64,000 bases of DNA from Arenicola marina (taxonomy: Eukaryota > Annelida > Polychaeta > Arenicolidae). The notes under the pieces are model-generated. The model did no database searches and was not told where the DNA came from. It saw only the letters and a program-made list of their open reading frames with translations. The position numbers and the translations under genes are program-made. This document shows positions 1 through 13,417 of the stretch, piece by piece. The stretch is taken from NCBI GenBank assembly GCA_964019135.1, contig OZ025260.1:12332254-12396253 (forward strand), given 5' to 3'. The stretch's first letter is position 1; every line of letters begins with the position of its first letter.

Positions 1-2890
1 TGGGTCGGCCTGTCTTAGGCCTGTGTATCTTAGGGGTGGGTCGGTCTGTCGTAGGCCTGCGTATCTTAGGGGTGGGTCGGCCTGTCGTAGGCCTGTGTAT
101 GTTAGGGGTGGGTCGGCCTGTCGTAGGCCTGTGTATGTTAGGGGTGGGTCGGCCTGTCTCAGGCCTGTGTATGTTAGGGGTGGGTCGGCCTGTCGTAGGC
201 CTGTGTATGTTAGGGGTGGTTCGGTCTGTGTTTGTGAGGGGTGGGTCAGCCTGTCGTAGGCCTGTGTATGTTAGGATTAGGTCGGCCTGTCGTAGGCCTG
301 TGTATGTTAGGGGTGGGTCGGCCTGTCGTAGGCCTGTGTATTTTAGGGGTGGGTCGGCCTGTCGTAGGTCCGTGTATGTTAGGGGTGGGTCGGCCTGTGT
401 TTGTTAGGGGTGGGTCGGCCTGTCGTAGGTCCGTGTATATCAGGGGTGGGTCGGCCTGTTTTAGGCCTGTGTATCTTAGGGGTAGGTCGGCCTGTCTTAG
501 GCCTGTGTATGTTAGGGCTGGGTCGGCCTGTCGTAGGTCTGTGTATCTTAGGGGTGGGTCGGCCTGTCTTAGGCCTGTGTATGTTAGGGGTGGGTCGACC
601 TGTCGTAGGTCTGTGTATCTTAGGGGTGGGTCGCCCTGTCGTAGGTCTGTGTATGTTAGGGGTGGATCGGCCTGTCGTAGGCCTGTGTATGTTACGGGTG
701 GGTCGGCCTGTCGTAGGCCTGTGTATGTTAGGGGTGGGTCGGCCTGTGTTTGTGAGGGGTGGGTCGGCCTGTCTTAGGCCTGTGTATGTTAGGGGTAGGT
801 CGGCCTGTCGTAGGTCTGTGTATGTTAGGGGTGGGTCGGTCTGTCTTAGGCCTGTGTATGTTAGGGGTGGGTCGGCCTGTCGTAGGCCTGTGTATGTTAG
901 GGGTGGGTCGGCCTATCGTAGGCCTGTGTATCTTAGGGGTGGGTCGGCCTGTCGTAGGCCTGTGTATGTTAGGGGTGGGTCGGCCTGTCGTATGTCCGTG
1001 TATGTTAGGGGTGGGTCGGCCTGTGTTTGTTAGGGGTAGGTCGGCCTGTCGTAGGTCCGTGTATATCAGGGGTGGGTCGGCCTGTCTTAGGCCTGTGTAT
1101 CTTAGGGGTAGGTCGGCCTGTCTTAGGCCTGTGTATGTTAGGGGTGGGTCGGCCTGTCGTAGGTATGTGTATCTTAGGGGTGGGTCGGCCTGCCTTAGGC
1201 CTGTGTATGTTAGGGGTGGGTCGGCCTGTCGTAGGTCTGTGTATCTTAGGGGTGGGTCGGCCTGTCGTAAGTCTGTGTATGTTAGGGGTGGGTCGGCCTG
1301 TGTTTGTGAGGGGTGGGTCGGCCTGTCGTAGGCCTGTGTATGTTAGGGGTAGGTCGGCCTATCGTAGGCCTGTGTATCTTAGGGGTGGGTCGGCCTGTCG
1401 TAGGCCTGTGTATGTTAGGGGTGGGTCGGCCTGTCGTAGGTCCGTGTATGTTAGGGGTGGGTCGGCCTGTGTTTGTTAGGGGTGGGTCGGCCTGTCGTAG
1501 GTCCGTGTATATCAGGGGTGGGTCGGCCTGTCTTAGGCCTGTGTATCTTAGGGGTAGGTCGGCCTGTCTTAGGCCTGTGTATGTTAGGGGTGGGTCGGCC
1601 TGTCGTAGGTATGTGTATCTTAGGGGTGGGTCGGCCTGTCTTAGGCCTGTGTATGTTAGGGGTGGGTCGGCCTGTCGTAGGTCTGTGTATCTTAGGGGTG
1701 GGTCGGCCTGTCATAGGTCTGTGTATGTTAGGGGTGGGTCGGCCTCTCGTAGGTCTGTGTATCTTAGGGATGGATCGGCCTGTCGTAGGCCTGTGTATGT
1801 TAGGAGTGGGTCGGCCTGTCGTAGGCCTGTGTATGTTAGAGGTGGGTCGGCCTCTCGTAGGTCTGTGTATGTTAGGGGTGGGTCGGCCTGTCGTAGGCCT
1901 GTGTATCTTAGGGGTGGGTCTTCATGTGTTTGTTAGGTGTGAGGTGGCCTCTCGTAGGTCTGTGTATTTTAGGGGTGGGTCGGCCTGTCGTAGGCCTGTG
2001 TATCTTAGGGGTTGGTCGGCCTGTCGTAGGTCTCTGTATGTTAGGGGTGGGTCGGCCTCTCGTAGGTCTGTGTATATTAGGGGTGGGTCCGCCTGTCTTA
2101 GGCCTGTGTATGTTAAGGGTGGGTCGGCATGTCTTAGGCCTGTGCATGTAAGGGGTGGGTCGGCCTGTCGTAGGTCTGTGTATACCAGGGGTGGGTCGGC
2201 CTGTCTTAGGCCTGTGTATCTTAGGGGTGGGTCGGCCTGTCGTAGGTCTGTGTATGTTAGGGGTGGGTCGGCCTGTCTTAGGCCTGTGTATGTTAGGGGT
2301 GGGTCGGCCTGTCGTAGGCCCGTGTATCTTAGGGGTGGGTCGGCCTGTCGTAGGTCTGTGTATGTTAGGGGTGGGTCGGCCTCTCGTAGGTCTGTGTATA
2401 TTAGGGGTGGGTCGGCCTGTCGTAGGCCTGTGTATGTTAGGGGTGGGTCGGCCTGTCTTAGGCCTGTGTATGTTAGGTGTGGGTCGGCCTGTCTTAGGCC
2501 TGTGTATGTTAGGGGTGGGTCGGCCTGTCTTAGGCCTGTGTATATTAGGGGTGGGTCGGCCTGTCTTAGGCCTGTGTATGTTAGGTGTGGGTCAGCCTGT
2601 CTTAGGCCTGTGTATGTTAGGGGTGGGTCGGCCTGTCTTAGGCCTGTGTATGTTAGGTGTGGGTCGGCCTGTCGTAGGCCTGTGTATGTTAGGGGTGGGT
2701 CGGCCTGTGTTTGTTAGGGGTGGGTCGGCCCGTCGTAGGTCCGTGTATGTGAGGGGTGGGTCGGCCTGTCGTAGGTCTGTGTATCTTAGGGGTGGGTCGG
2801 GCTGTCTTAGGCCTGTGTATGTTAGGGGTGGGTCGGCCTGTCGTAGGTCTGTGTATGTTAGGTGTGGGTCGGCCTGTGTTGGTGAGGGGT
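1..2890. repeat. Distant segmental copy A of the satellite
   Basis: The first 2.9 kb matches 31,611-34,680 variant by variant. The offset is 31,610 at the left edge, 31,754 from about position 400, and 31,790 from about 2,700. The steps are 144 bp (four monomers) and 36 bp (one monomer), so whole monomers were gained or lost after the copies separated. Scattered substitutions make this older than the 5,959-bp pair. Confidence 0.85.
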
Positions 2891-5800
2891 GGGTCGGTCT
2901 GTCGTAGGCCTGTGTTTGTTAGGGGTGGGTCGGCCTGTCCTAAGCCTATGTATCTTAGGGGTGGGTCGGCCTGTCGTAAGTCTGTGTATGTTAGGGGTTG
3001 ATCGGCCTCTCGAAGGTCTGTGTATATTAGGGGTGGGTCGGCCTGTCTTAGGCTTGTGTATCTTAAGAGTGGGTCGGCCTGTCGTAGGCCTGTGTATCTT
3101 AGGGGTGGGTCGGCCTGTCGTAGGCCTGTGTATGTTAGGGGTGGGTTTGCCTGTCGTAGGCCTGTGTAAGTTAGGGGTGGGTCGGCCTGCCGTAGGTCCG
3201 TGTATATCAGGGGTGGGTCGGCCTGTTTTAGGCCTGTGTATCTTAGGGGTAGGTCGGCCTGTCGTAGGCCTGTGTATGTTAGGGGTGGATCGGCCTGTCT
3301 TAGGCCTGTGTATGTTAGGGGTGGGTCGGCCTGTCGTAGGCCTGTGTATGTTAGGGGTGGTTCGGTCTGTGTTTGTGAGGGGTGGGTCGGCCGGTCGTAG
3401 GCCTGTGTATGTTAGGGGTAGATCGGCCTGCGTAGGCCTGTGTATGTTAGGGGTGGGTCGGCCTGTCGTAGGTCCGTGTATATCAGGGGTGGGTCGGCCT
3501 GTGTTTGTGAGGCGTGGGTCGGCCTGTCGTAGGCCTGTGTATGTTAGGGGTAGGTCGGCCTGTCGTAGGCCTGTGTATGTTAGGGGTGGGTCGGCCTGTC
3601 TTAGGCCTGTGTATGTTAGGGGTGGGTCGGCCGGTCGTAGGCCTGTGTATGTTAGGGGTGGGTTGGCCTGTGTTTGTGAGGGGTGTGTCGGCCTGTCGTA
3701 GGTCTGTGTACCTTAGGGGTGGGTCTTCATGTGTTTGTTAGGTGTGAGGTGGCCTCTCGTAGGTCTATGTATGTTAGGGGTGGGTCGGCCTGTCGTAGGC
3801 CTGTGTATGTTAGGGGTGAGTCGGCCTGTGTTTGTGAGGGGTGTGTCGGCCTGTCGTAGGCCTGTGTATCTTAGGGGTGGGTCTTCATGTGTTTGTTAGG
3901 TGTGAGCTGGCCTCTCGTAGGTCTGTGTATGTTAGGGGTGGGTCGGCCTGTCGTAGGCCAGTGTATGTTAGGGGTGGGTCGGCCTGTCGTAGGCCTGTGT
4001 ATGTTAGGGGTGGGTCGGTCTGTCGTAGGTCTGTGTATGTTGGGGGTGGGTCGGCCTGTGTTTGTTAGGGGTGGGTGGGCCTGTCGTAGGTCTGTGTATA
4101 TCAGGGGTGGGTCGGCCTGTCTTAGGCCTGTGTATCTTAGGGGTGGGTCGGCCTGTCATAGGTCTGTGTATGTTAGGAGTGGGTCGGCCTCTCATAGGTC
4201 TGTGTATATTAGGGGTGGGTCGGCCTGTCTTAGGCCTGTGTATCTTAGGGGTGGGTCGGCCTGTCGTAGGCCTGTGTATGTTAGGGGTGGGTCGGCCTGT
4301 CGTAGGCCTGTGTATGTTAAGGGTGGGTCGGCCTGTCTTAGGTCCGTGTATGTTAGGGGTGGGTCGGCCTGTCTTAGGCCTGTGTATTTTAGGTGTGGGT
4401 CGGCCTGTCGTAGGCCTGTGTATGTTAGGGGTGGGTCGGCCTGTCGTAGGTACGTGTATGTTAGGGGTGGGTCGGCCTGTGTTTGTTAGGGGTGGGTCGG
4501 TCTGTCGTAGGCCTGTGTATGTTAGGGGTGGGTCGGCCTGTCGTAGGTCTGTGTATGTTAAGGGTGGGTCGACCTGTCGTAGGCCTGTGTATGTTAGGGG
4601 TGGGTCGGCCTGCCGTAGGTCCGTGTATATCAGGGGTGGGTCGGCCTGTTTTAGGCCTGTGTATCTTAAGAGTGGGTCGGCCTGTCGTAGGCCTGTGTAT
4701 CTTAGGGGTGGGTCGGCCTGTCGTAGGCCTGTGCATGTTAGGGGTGGGTTGGCCTGTCGTAGGCCTGTGTAAGTTAGGGGTGGGTCGGCCTGCCGTAGGT
4801 CCGTGTATATCAGGGGTGGGTCGGCCTGTTTTAGGCCTGTGTATCTTAGGGGTAGGTCGGCCTGTCGTAGGCCTGTGTATGTTAGGGGTGGATCGGCCTG
4901 TCTTAGGCCTGTGTATGTTAGAAGTGGGTCGGCCTGTCGTATGCCTGTGTATATTAGGCGTGGTTCGGTCTGTGTTTGTGAGGGGTGGGTCGGCCGGTCG
5001 TAGGCCTGTGTATGTTAGGGGTAGATCGGCCTGTCGTAGGCCTGTGTATGTTAGGGGTGGGTCGGCCTGTCGTAGGTCCGTGTATATCAGGGGTGGGTCG
5101 GCCTGTTTTAGGCCTGTGTATCTTAGGGGTAGGTCGGCCTGTCTTAGGCCTGTGTATGTTAGAGGTGGGTCGGCCTGTCGTAGGTCTGTGTATCTTAGGG
5201 GTGGGTCGGCCTGTCTTAGGCCTGTGTATGTTAGGGGTGGGTCGGCCTGTCGTAGGTCTGTGTATCTTAGGGGTGGGTCGGCCTGTCCTAGGTCTGTGTA
5301 TGTTAGGGGTGGGTCGGCCTGTCGTAGGCCTGTGTATGTTACGGGTGGGTCGGCCTGTCGTAGGCCTGTGTATGTTAGGGGTGGGTCGGCCTGTGTTTGT
5401 TAGGGGTGGGTCGGCCTGTCCTAGGTCTGTGTATGTTAGGGGTGGGTCGGCCTGTCGTAGGCCTGTGTATGTTACGGGTGGGTCGGCCTGTCGTAGGCCT
5501 GTGTATGTTAGGGGTGGGTCGGCCTGTGTTTGTTAGGGGTGGGTCGGCCTGTCGTAGGTCTGTGTATGTTAGGGGTGGGTCGGCCTGTCGTAAGCCTGTG
5601 TATGTTACGGGTGGGTCGGCCTGTCGTAGGCCTGTGTATGTTAGGGGTGGGTCGGCCTGTGTTTGTGAGGGGTGGGTCGGCCTGTCGTAGGCCTGTGTAT
5701 GTTAGGCGTAGGTCGGCCTGTCGTAGGCCCGTGTATGTTAGGGGTGGGTCGGCCTGTCTTAGGCCTGTGTATGTTAGGGGTGGGTCGGCCTGTCGTAGGC

Positions 5801-5929
5801 CTGTGTATGTTAGGGGTGGGTCGGCCTGTGTTTGTGAGGGGTGGGTCGGCCTTTCGTAGGCCTGTGTTTGTTAGGGGTGGGTCGGCCTGTCGTAGGTCCG
5901 TGTGTATCAGGGGTGGGTCGGCATGTCTT

Positions 5930-8660
5930 AGGCCTGTGTATCTTAGGGGTAGGTCGGCCTGTTTTAGGCCTGTGTATGTTAGGGGTGGGTCGGCCTGTCG
6001 TAGGTCCGTGTATATCAGGGGTGGGTCGGCCTGTCTTAGGCCTGTGTATCTTAGGGGTAGGTCGGCCTGTCTTAGGCCTGTGTATGTTAGGGTGGGTCGG
6101 CCTGTCGTAGGTCTGTGTATCTTAGGGGTGGGTCGGCCTGTCTTAGGCTTGTGTATGTTAGGGGTGGGTCGGCCTGTCGTAGGTATGTGTATCTTAGGGG
6201 TGGGTCAGCCTGTCGTAGGTCTGTGTATGTTAGGGGTGGGTCGGCCTCTCGTAGGTCTGTGTATCTTAGGGGTGGGTCGGCCTGTCGTAGGCCTGTGTAT
6301 GTTAGGGGTGGGTCGGCCTGTCGCAGGCCTGTGTATGTTAGAGGTGGGTCCGCCTGTCGTAGGCCTGTGTATGTTAGGGGTGGTTCGGCCTGGCTTAGGC
6401 CTGTGTATGTTAGGTGTGGGTCGGCCTGTCGTAGGCCTGTGTATGTTAGGGGTGGGTCGGCCTGTCGTAGGTCCGTGTATGTTAGGGGTGGGTCGGCCTG
6501 TGTTTGTTAGGGGTGGGTCGGCCTGTCGTAGGTCCGTGTATGTTAGGGGTGGGTCGGCCTGTCGTAGGTCTGTGTATCTTAGGGGTGGGTCGGCCTGTCT
6601 TAGGCCTGCGTATGTTAGGGGTGGGTCGGCCTGTCGTAGGTCTCTGTATCTTAGGGGTGGGTCGGCCTGTCGTAGGTCTGTGTATGTTAGGGGTGGGTCG
6701 GCCTCTCGTAGGTCTGTGTATATTAGGGGTGGGTCGGCCTGTCTTAGGCCTGTGTATCTTAGGGGTGGGTCGGCCTGTCGTAGGCCTGCGTATCTTAGGG
6801 GTGGGTCGGCCTGTCGTAGGCCTGTGTATGTTAGGGGTGGGTCGGCCTGTCGTAGGCCTGTGTATGTTAGGGGTGGGTCGGCCTGTCTTAGGCCTGTGTA
6901 TGTTAGGGGTGGGTCGGCCTGTCGTAGGCCTGTGTATGTTAGGGGTGGTTCGGTCTGCGTTTGTGAGGGGTGGGTCGGCCTGTCGTAGGCCTGTGTATGT
7001 TAGGATTAGGTCGGGCTGTCATAGGCCTGTGTATGTAGGGGTGGGTCGGCCTGTCGTAGGCCTGTGTATGTTAGGGGTGGGTCGGCCTGTCGTAGGTCCG
7101 TGTATGTTAGGGGTGAGTCGGCCTGTGTTTGTCAGGGGTGGGTCGGCCTGTCGTAGGTCCGTGTATATCAGGGGTGGGTCGGCCTGTTTTAGGCCTGTGT
7201 ATCTTAGGGGTAGGTCGGCCTGTCTTAGGCCTGTGTATGTTAGGGGTGGGTCGGCCTGTCGTAGGTCTGTGTATCTTAGGGGTGGGTCGGCCTGTCTTAG
7301 GCCTGTGTATGTTAGGGGTGGGTCGGCCTGTCGTAGGTCTGTGTATCTTAGGGGTGGGTCGGCCTGTCGTACGTCTGTGTATGTTAGGGGTGGGTCGGCC
7401 TGTCGTAGGCCTGTGTATGTTAGGGGTGGGTCGGCCTGTCGTAGGCCTGTGTATGTTAGGGGTGGGTCGGCCTGTGTTTGTGAGGGGTGGGTCGGCCTGG
7501 CGTAGGCCTGTGTATATTAGGGGTAGGTCGGCCTGTCGTAGGCCTGTGTATGTTAGGGGTGGGTCGGCCTGTCTTAGGCCTGTGTATGTTAGGGGTGGAT
7601 CGGCCTGTCGTAGGCCTGTGTATGTTAGGGGTGGGTCGGCCTGTCGTAGGTCTGTGTACCTTAGGGGTGGGTCTTCATGTGTTTGTTAGGTGTGAGGTGG
7701 CCTCTCGTACGTCTATGTATGTTAGGGGTGGCTCGGCCTGTCGTAGGCCTGTGTATCTTAGGGGTGGGTCTTCATGTGTTTGTTAGGTGTGAGGTGGCCT
7801 CTCGTAGGTCTGTGTATGTTAGGGGTGGGTCGGCCTGTCGTAGGCCAGTGTATGTTCGGGGTGGGTCGGCCTGTCGTAGGTCTGTGTATGTTAGGGGTGG
7901 GTCGGCCTGTGTTTGTTAGGGGTGGGTCGGCCTGTCGTAGGCCTGTGTATGTTATGGGTGGGTCGGTCTGTCGTAGGTCTGTGTATGTTAGGGGTGGGTC
8001 GGCCTGTGTATGTTAGGGGTGGGTCGGCCTGTCGTAGGTCTGTTTATATCAAGGGTGGGTCGGCCTGTCTTAGGCCTGTGTATCTTAGGGGTGGGTCGGC
8101 CTGTCATAGGTCTGTGTATGTTAGGGGTGGGTCGGCCTGTCGTAGGTCTGTGTATATCAGGGGTGGCTCGGCCTGTCTTAGGCCTGTGTATCTTAGGGGT
8201 GGGTCGGCCTGTCATAGGTCTGTATATGTTAGGAGTGGGTCGGCCTCTCGTAGGTCTGTGTATATTAGGGGTGCGTCGGCCTGTCTTAGGCCTGTGTATC
8301 TTAGGGGTGGGTCGGCCTGTCGTACGCCTGTGTATGTTAGGGGTGGGTCGGCCTGTCGTAGGCCTGTGTATCTTAGGGGTGGGTCGGCCTGTCGTAGGTC
8401 TGTGTATGTTAGGGGTGGGTCGGCCTGTCTTAGGCCTGTGTATGTTAGGTGTGGGTCGGCCTGTCGTAGGCCTGTGTATGTTAGGGGTGGGTCGGCCTGT
8501 CGTAGGTCCGTGTATGTTAGGGGTGGGTCGGCCTGTGTTTGTTAGGGGTGGGTCGGCCTGTCCTAAGCCTATGTATCTTAGGGGTGGGTCGGCCTGTCGT
8601 AGGTCTGTGTATGTTAGGGGTGGGTCGGCCTCTCGTAGGTCTGTGTATCTTAGGGGTGGG
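5930..8660. repeat. Higher-order block of about 3.3 kb, copy 1
   Basis: Within the 36-bp satellite this stretch recurs downstream at an offset of 3,461 bp (about 5,930-6,990) and then 3,257 bp (about 7,230-8,660). Paired CTTCATG markers at 7,673/7,770 match 10,930/11,027. The offset change shows that about 204 bp was lost from the downstream copy or gained here. Confidence 0.8.
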
Positions 8661-9390
8661 TCGGCCTGTCGTAGGTCTGTGTATGTTAGGGGTGGGTCGG
8701 CCTGTCGTAGTCCCGTGTATGTTAGGGGTGGGTCGGCCTGTCGTAGGCCTGTGTATGTTAGGGGTGGGTCGGCCTGTCTTAGGCCTGTGTATGTTAGGGG
8801 TGGGTCGGCCTGTCGTAGGCCCGTGTATCTTAGGGGTGGGTCGGCCTGTCGTAGGTCTGTGCATGTTAGGGGTGGGTCGGCCTCTCGTAGGTCTGTAAAT
8901 ATTAGGGGTGGGTCCGCCTGTCTTAGGCCTGTGTATCTTAGGGGTAGGTCGGCCTGTGGTAGGCCTGTGTATGTTAGGGGTGGGTCGGCCTGTCTTAGGC
9001 CTGTGTATGTTAGGTGTGGGTCGGCCTGTCGTAGGCCTGTGTATGTTAGGGGTGGGTCGGCCTGTCGTAGGTCCGTGTATGTTAGGGGTGGGTCGGCCTG
9101 TGTTTGTTAGGGGGGGGTCGGCCTGTCGTAGGTCCGTGTATGTTAGGGGTGGGTCGGCCTATCGTAGGTCTGTGTATCTTAGGGGTGGGTCGGCCTGTCT
9201 TAGGCCTGTGTATGTTAGGGGTGGGTCGGCCTGTCGTAGGTCTGTGTATCTTAGGGGAAGGTCGGCCTGTCGTAGGTCTGTGTATGTTAGGGGTGGGTCG
9301 GCCTCTCGTAGGTCTGTGTATATTAGGGGTGGGTCGGCCTGTCTTAGGCCTGTGTATCTTAGGGGTGGGTCGGCTGGGTCGGCCTGTCTT

Positions 9391-11917
9391 AGGCCTGTGT
9401 ATCGTAGGGGTAGGTCAGCCTGTTTTAGGCCTGTGTATGTTAGGGGTGGGTCGGCCTGTCGTAGGTCCGTGTATATCAGGGGTGGGTCGGCCTGTCTTAG
9501 GCCTGTGTATCTTAGGGGTAGGTCGGCCTGTCTTAGGCCTGTGTATGTTAGGGTGGGTCGGCCTGTCGTAGGTCTGTGTATCTTAGGGGTGGGTCGGCCT
9601 GTCTTAGGCTTGTGTATGTTAGGGGTGGGTCGGCCTGTCGTAGGTATGTGTATCTTAGGGGTGGGTCAGCCTGTCGTAGGTCTGTGTATGTTAGGGGTGG
9701 GTCGGCCTCTCGTAGGTCTGTGTATCTTAGGGGTGGGTCGGCCTGTCGTAGGCCTGTGTATGTTAGGGGTGGGTCGGCCTGTCGCAGGCCTGTGTATGTT
9801 AGAGGTGGGTCCGCCTGTCGTAGGCCTGTGTATGTTAGGGGTGGTTCGGCCTGGCTTAGGCCTGTGTATGTTAGGTGTGGGTCGGCCTGTCGTAGGCCTG
9901 TGTATGTTAGGGGTGGGTCGGCCTGTCGTAGGTCCGTGTATGTTAGGGGTGGGTCGGCCTGTGTTTGTTAGGGGTGGGTCGGCCTGTCGTAGGTCCGTGT
10001 ATGTTAGGGGTGGGTCGGCCTGTCGTAGGCCTGTTTATCTTAGGGGTGGGTCGGCCTGTCTTAGGCCTGCGTGTGTTAGGGGTGGGTCGGCCTGTCGTAG
10101 GTCTCTGTATCTTAGGGGTGGGTCGGCCTGTCGTAGGTCTGTGTATGTTAGGGGTGGGTCGGCCTCTCGTAGGTCTGTGTATATTAGGGGTGGGTCGGCC
10201 TGTCTTAGGCCTGTGTATCTTAGGGGTGGGTCGGCCTGTCGTAGGCCTGCGTATATTAGGGGTGGGTCGGCCTGTCGTAGGCCTGTGTATGTTAGGGGTG
10301 GGTCGGCCTGTCGTAGGCCTGTGTATGTTAGGGGTGGGTCGGCCTGTCTTGGGCCTGTGTATGTTAGGGGTGGGTCGGCCTGTCGTAGGCCTGTGTATGT
10401 TAGGGGTTGTTCGGTCTGTGTTTGTGAGGGGTGGGTCGGCCTGTCGTAGGCCTGTGTATATCAGGGGTGGGTCGGCCTGTCTTAGGCCTGTGTATGTTAG
10501 GGGTGGGTCGGCCTGTCGTAGGTCTGTGTATCTTAGGGGTGGGTCGGCCTGTCTTAGGCCTGTGTATGTTAGGGGTGGGTCGGCCTGTCGTAGGTCTGTG
10601 TATCTTAGGGGTGGGTCGGCCTGCCGTACGTCTGTGTATGTTAGGGGTGGGTCGGCCTGTCGTAGGCCTGTGTATGTTAGGGGTGGGTCGGCCTGTCGTA
10701 GGCCTGTGTATGTTAGGGGTGGGTCGGCCTGTGTTTGTGAGGGGTGGGTCGGCCTGGCGTAGGCCTGTGTATGTTAGGGGTAGGTCGGCCTGTCGTAGGC
10801 CTGTGTATGTTAGGGGTGGGTCGGCCTGTCTTAGGCCTGTGTATGTTAGGGGTGGGTCGGCCTGTCGTAGGCCTGTGTATGTTAGGGGTGGGTCGGCCTG
10901 TCGTAGGTCTGTGTACCTTAGGGGTGGGTCTTCATGTGTTTGTTAGGTGTGAGGTGGCCTCTCGTAGGTCTATGTATGTTAGGGGTGGCTCGGCCTGTCG
11001 TAGGCCTGTGTATCTTAGGGGTGGGTCTTCATGTGTTTGTTAGGTGTGAGGTGGCCTCTCGTAGGTCTGTGTATGTTAGGGGTGGGTCGGCCTGTCGTAG
11101 GCCAGTGTATGTTCGGGGTGGGTCGGCCTGTAGTAGGTCTGTGTATGTTAGGGGTGGGTCGGCCTGTGTTTGTTAGGGGTGGGTCGGCCTGTCGTAGGCC
11201 TGTGTATGTTACGGGTGGGTCGGTCTGTCGTAGGTCTGTGTATGTTAGGGGTGGGTCGGCCTGTGTATGTTAGGGGTGGGTCGGCTTGTCGTAGGTCTGT
11301 TTATATCAAGGGTGGGTCGGCCTGTCTTAGGCCTGTGTATCTTAGGGGTGGGTCGGCCTGTCATAGGTCTGTGTATGTTAGGGGTGGGTCGGCCTGTCGT
11401 AGGTCTGTGTATATCAGGGGTGGGTCGGCCTGTCTTAGGCCTGTGTATCTTAGGGGTGGGTCGGCTTGTCATAGGTCTGTGCATGTTAGGAGTGGGTCGG
11501 CCTCTCGTAGGTCTGTGTATATTAGGGGTGGGTCGGCCTGTCTTAGGCCTGTGTATCTTAGGGGTGGGTCGGCCTGTCGTACGCCTGTGTATGTTAGGGG
11601 TGGGTCGGCCTGTCGTAGGCCTGTGTATCTTAGGGGTGGGTCGGCCTGTCGTAGGTCTGTGTATGTTAGGGGTGGGTCGGCCTGTCTTAGGCCTGTGTAT
11701 GTTAGGTGTGGGTCGGCCTGTCGTAGGCCTGTGTATGTTAGGGGTGGGTCGGCCTGTCGTAGGTCCGTGTATGCTAGGGGTGGGTCGGCCTGTGTTTGTT
11801 AGGGGTGGGTCGGCCTGTCCTAAGCCTATGTATCTTAGGGGTGGGTCGGCCTGTCGTAGGTCTGTGTATGTTAGGGGTGGGTCGGCCTCTCGTAGGTCTG
11901 TGTATATTAGGGGTGGG
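9391..11917. repeat. Higher-order block of about 3.3 kb, copy 2
   Basis: Downstream partner of 5,930-8,660. Its left edge lies at an abnormal truncated unit near 9,374. To the right of about 11,917 it carries five extra monomers (180 bp), after which the offset to the upstream copy becomes 3,437 bp. Confidence 0.8.
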
Positions 11918-13417
11918 TCGGCCTGTCTTAGGCTTGTGTATCTTAAGGGTGGGCCGGCCTGTCGTAGGCCTGTGTATCTTAGGGGTGGGTCGGCCTGTCG
12001 TAGGTCTGTGTATCTTAGGGGTGGGTCGGCCTGTCTTAGGCCTGTGTATGTTAGGGGTGGGTCGGCCTGTCGTAGGTCTGTGTATCTTAGGGGTGGGTCG
12101 GCCTGTCGTAGGTCTGTGTATGTTAGGGGTGGGTCGGCCTGTCGTAGGCCCGTGTATGTTAGGGGTGGGTCGGCCTGTCGTAGGCCTGTGTATGTTAGGG
12201 GTGGGTCGGCCTGTCTTAGGCCTGTGTATGTTACGGGTGGGTCGGCCTGTCGTAGGCCCGTGTATCTTAGGGGTGGGTCGGCCTGTCGTAGGTCTGTGCA
12301 TGTTAGGGGTGGGTCGGCCTCTCGTAGGTCTGTAAATATTAGGGGTGGGTCCGCCTGTCTTAGGCCTGTGTATCTTAGGGGTGGGTCGGCCTGTGGTAGG
12401 CCTGTGTATGTTAGGGGTGGGTCGGCCTGTCTTAGGCCTGTGTATGTTAGGTGTGGGTCGGCCTGTCGTAGGCCTGTGTATGTTAGGGGTGGGTCGGCCT
12501 GTCGTAGGTCCGTGTATGTTAGGGGTGGGTCGGCCTGTGTATGTTAGGGGTGGGTCGGCCTGTCGTAGGTCCGTGTATGTTAGGGGTGGGTCGGCCTATC
12601 GTAGGTCTGTGTATCTTAGGGGTGGGTCGGCCTGTCTTAGGCCTGTGTATGTTAGGGGTGGGTCGGCCTGTCGTAGGTCTGTGTATCTTAGGGGTGGGTC
12701 GGCCTGTCGTAGGTCTGTGTATGTTAGGGGTGGGTCGGCCTCTCGTAGGTCTGTGTATATTAGGGGTGGGTCGGCCTGTCTTAGGCCTGTGTATCTTAGG
12801 GGTGGGTCGGCCTGTCGTAGGCCTGCGTATCTTAGGGGTGGGTCGGCCTGTCGTAGGCCTGTGTATGTTAGGGGTGGGTCGGCCTGTCGTAGGCCTGTGT
12901 ATGTTAGGGGTGGGTCGGCCTGTCTTAGGCCTGTGTATGTTAGGGGTGGGTCGGCCTGTCGCAGGCCTGTGTATCTTAGGGGTGGGTCGGCCTGTCGTAG
13001 GCCTGTGTATGTTAGGGGTGGGTCGGCCTGTCGTAGGCCTGTGTATGTTAGGGGTGGTTCGGTCTGTGTTTGTGAGGGGTGGGTCGGCCTGTCGTAGGCC
13101 TGTGTATGTTAGGATTAGGTCGGCCTGTCGTAGGCCTGTGTATGTTAGGGTGGGTCGGCCTGTCGTAGGCCTGTGTATGTTAGGGGTGGGTCGGCCTGTC
13201 GTAGGTCCGTGTATGTTAGGGGCGGGTCGGCCTGTGTATGTTAGGGGTCGGTCGGCCTGTCGTAGGTCCGTGTATGTTAGGGGTGGGTCGGCCTGTGTTT
13301 GTTAGGGGTGGGTCGGCCTGTCGTAGGTCCGTGTATATCAGGGGTGGGTCGGCCTGTTTTAGGCCTGTGTATCTTAGGGGTAGGTCGGCCTGTCTTAGGC
13401 CTGTGTATGTTAGGGGT

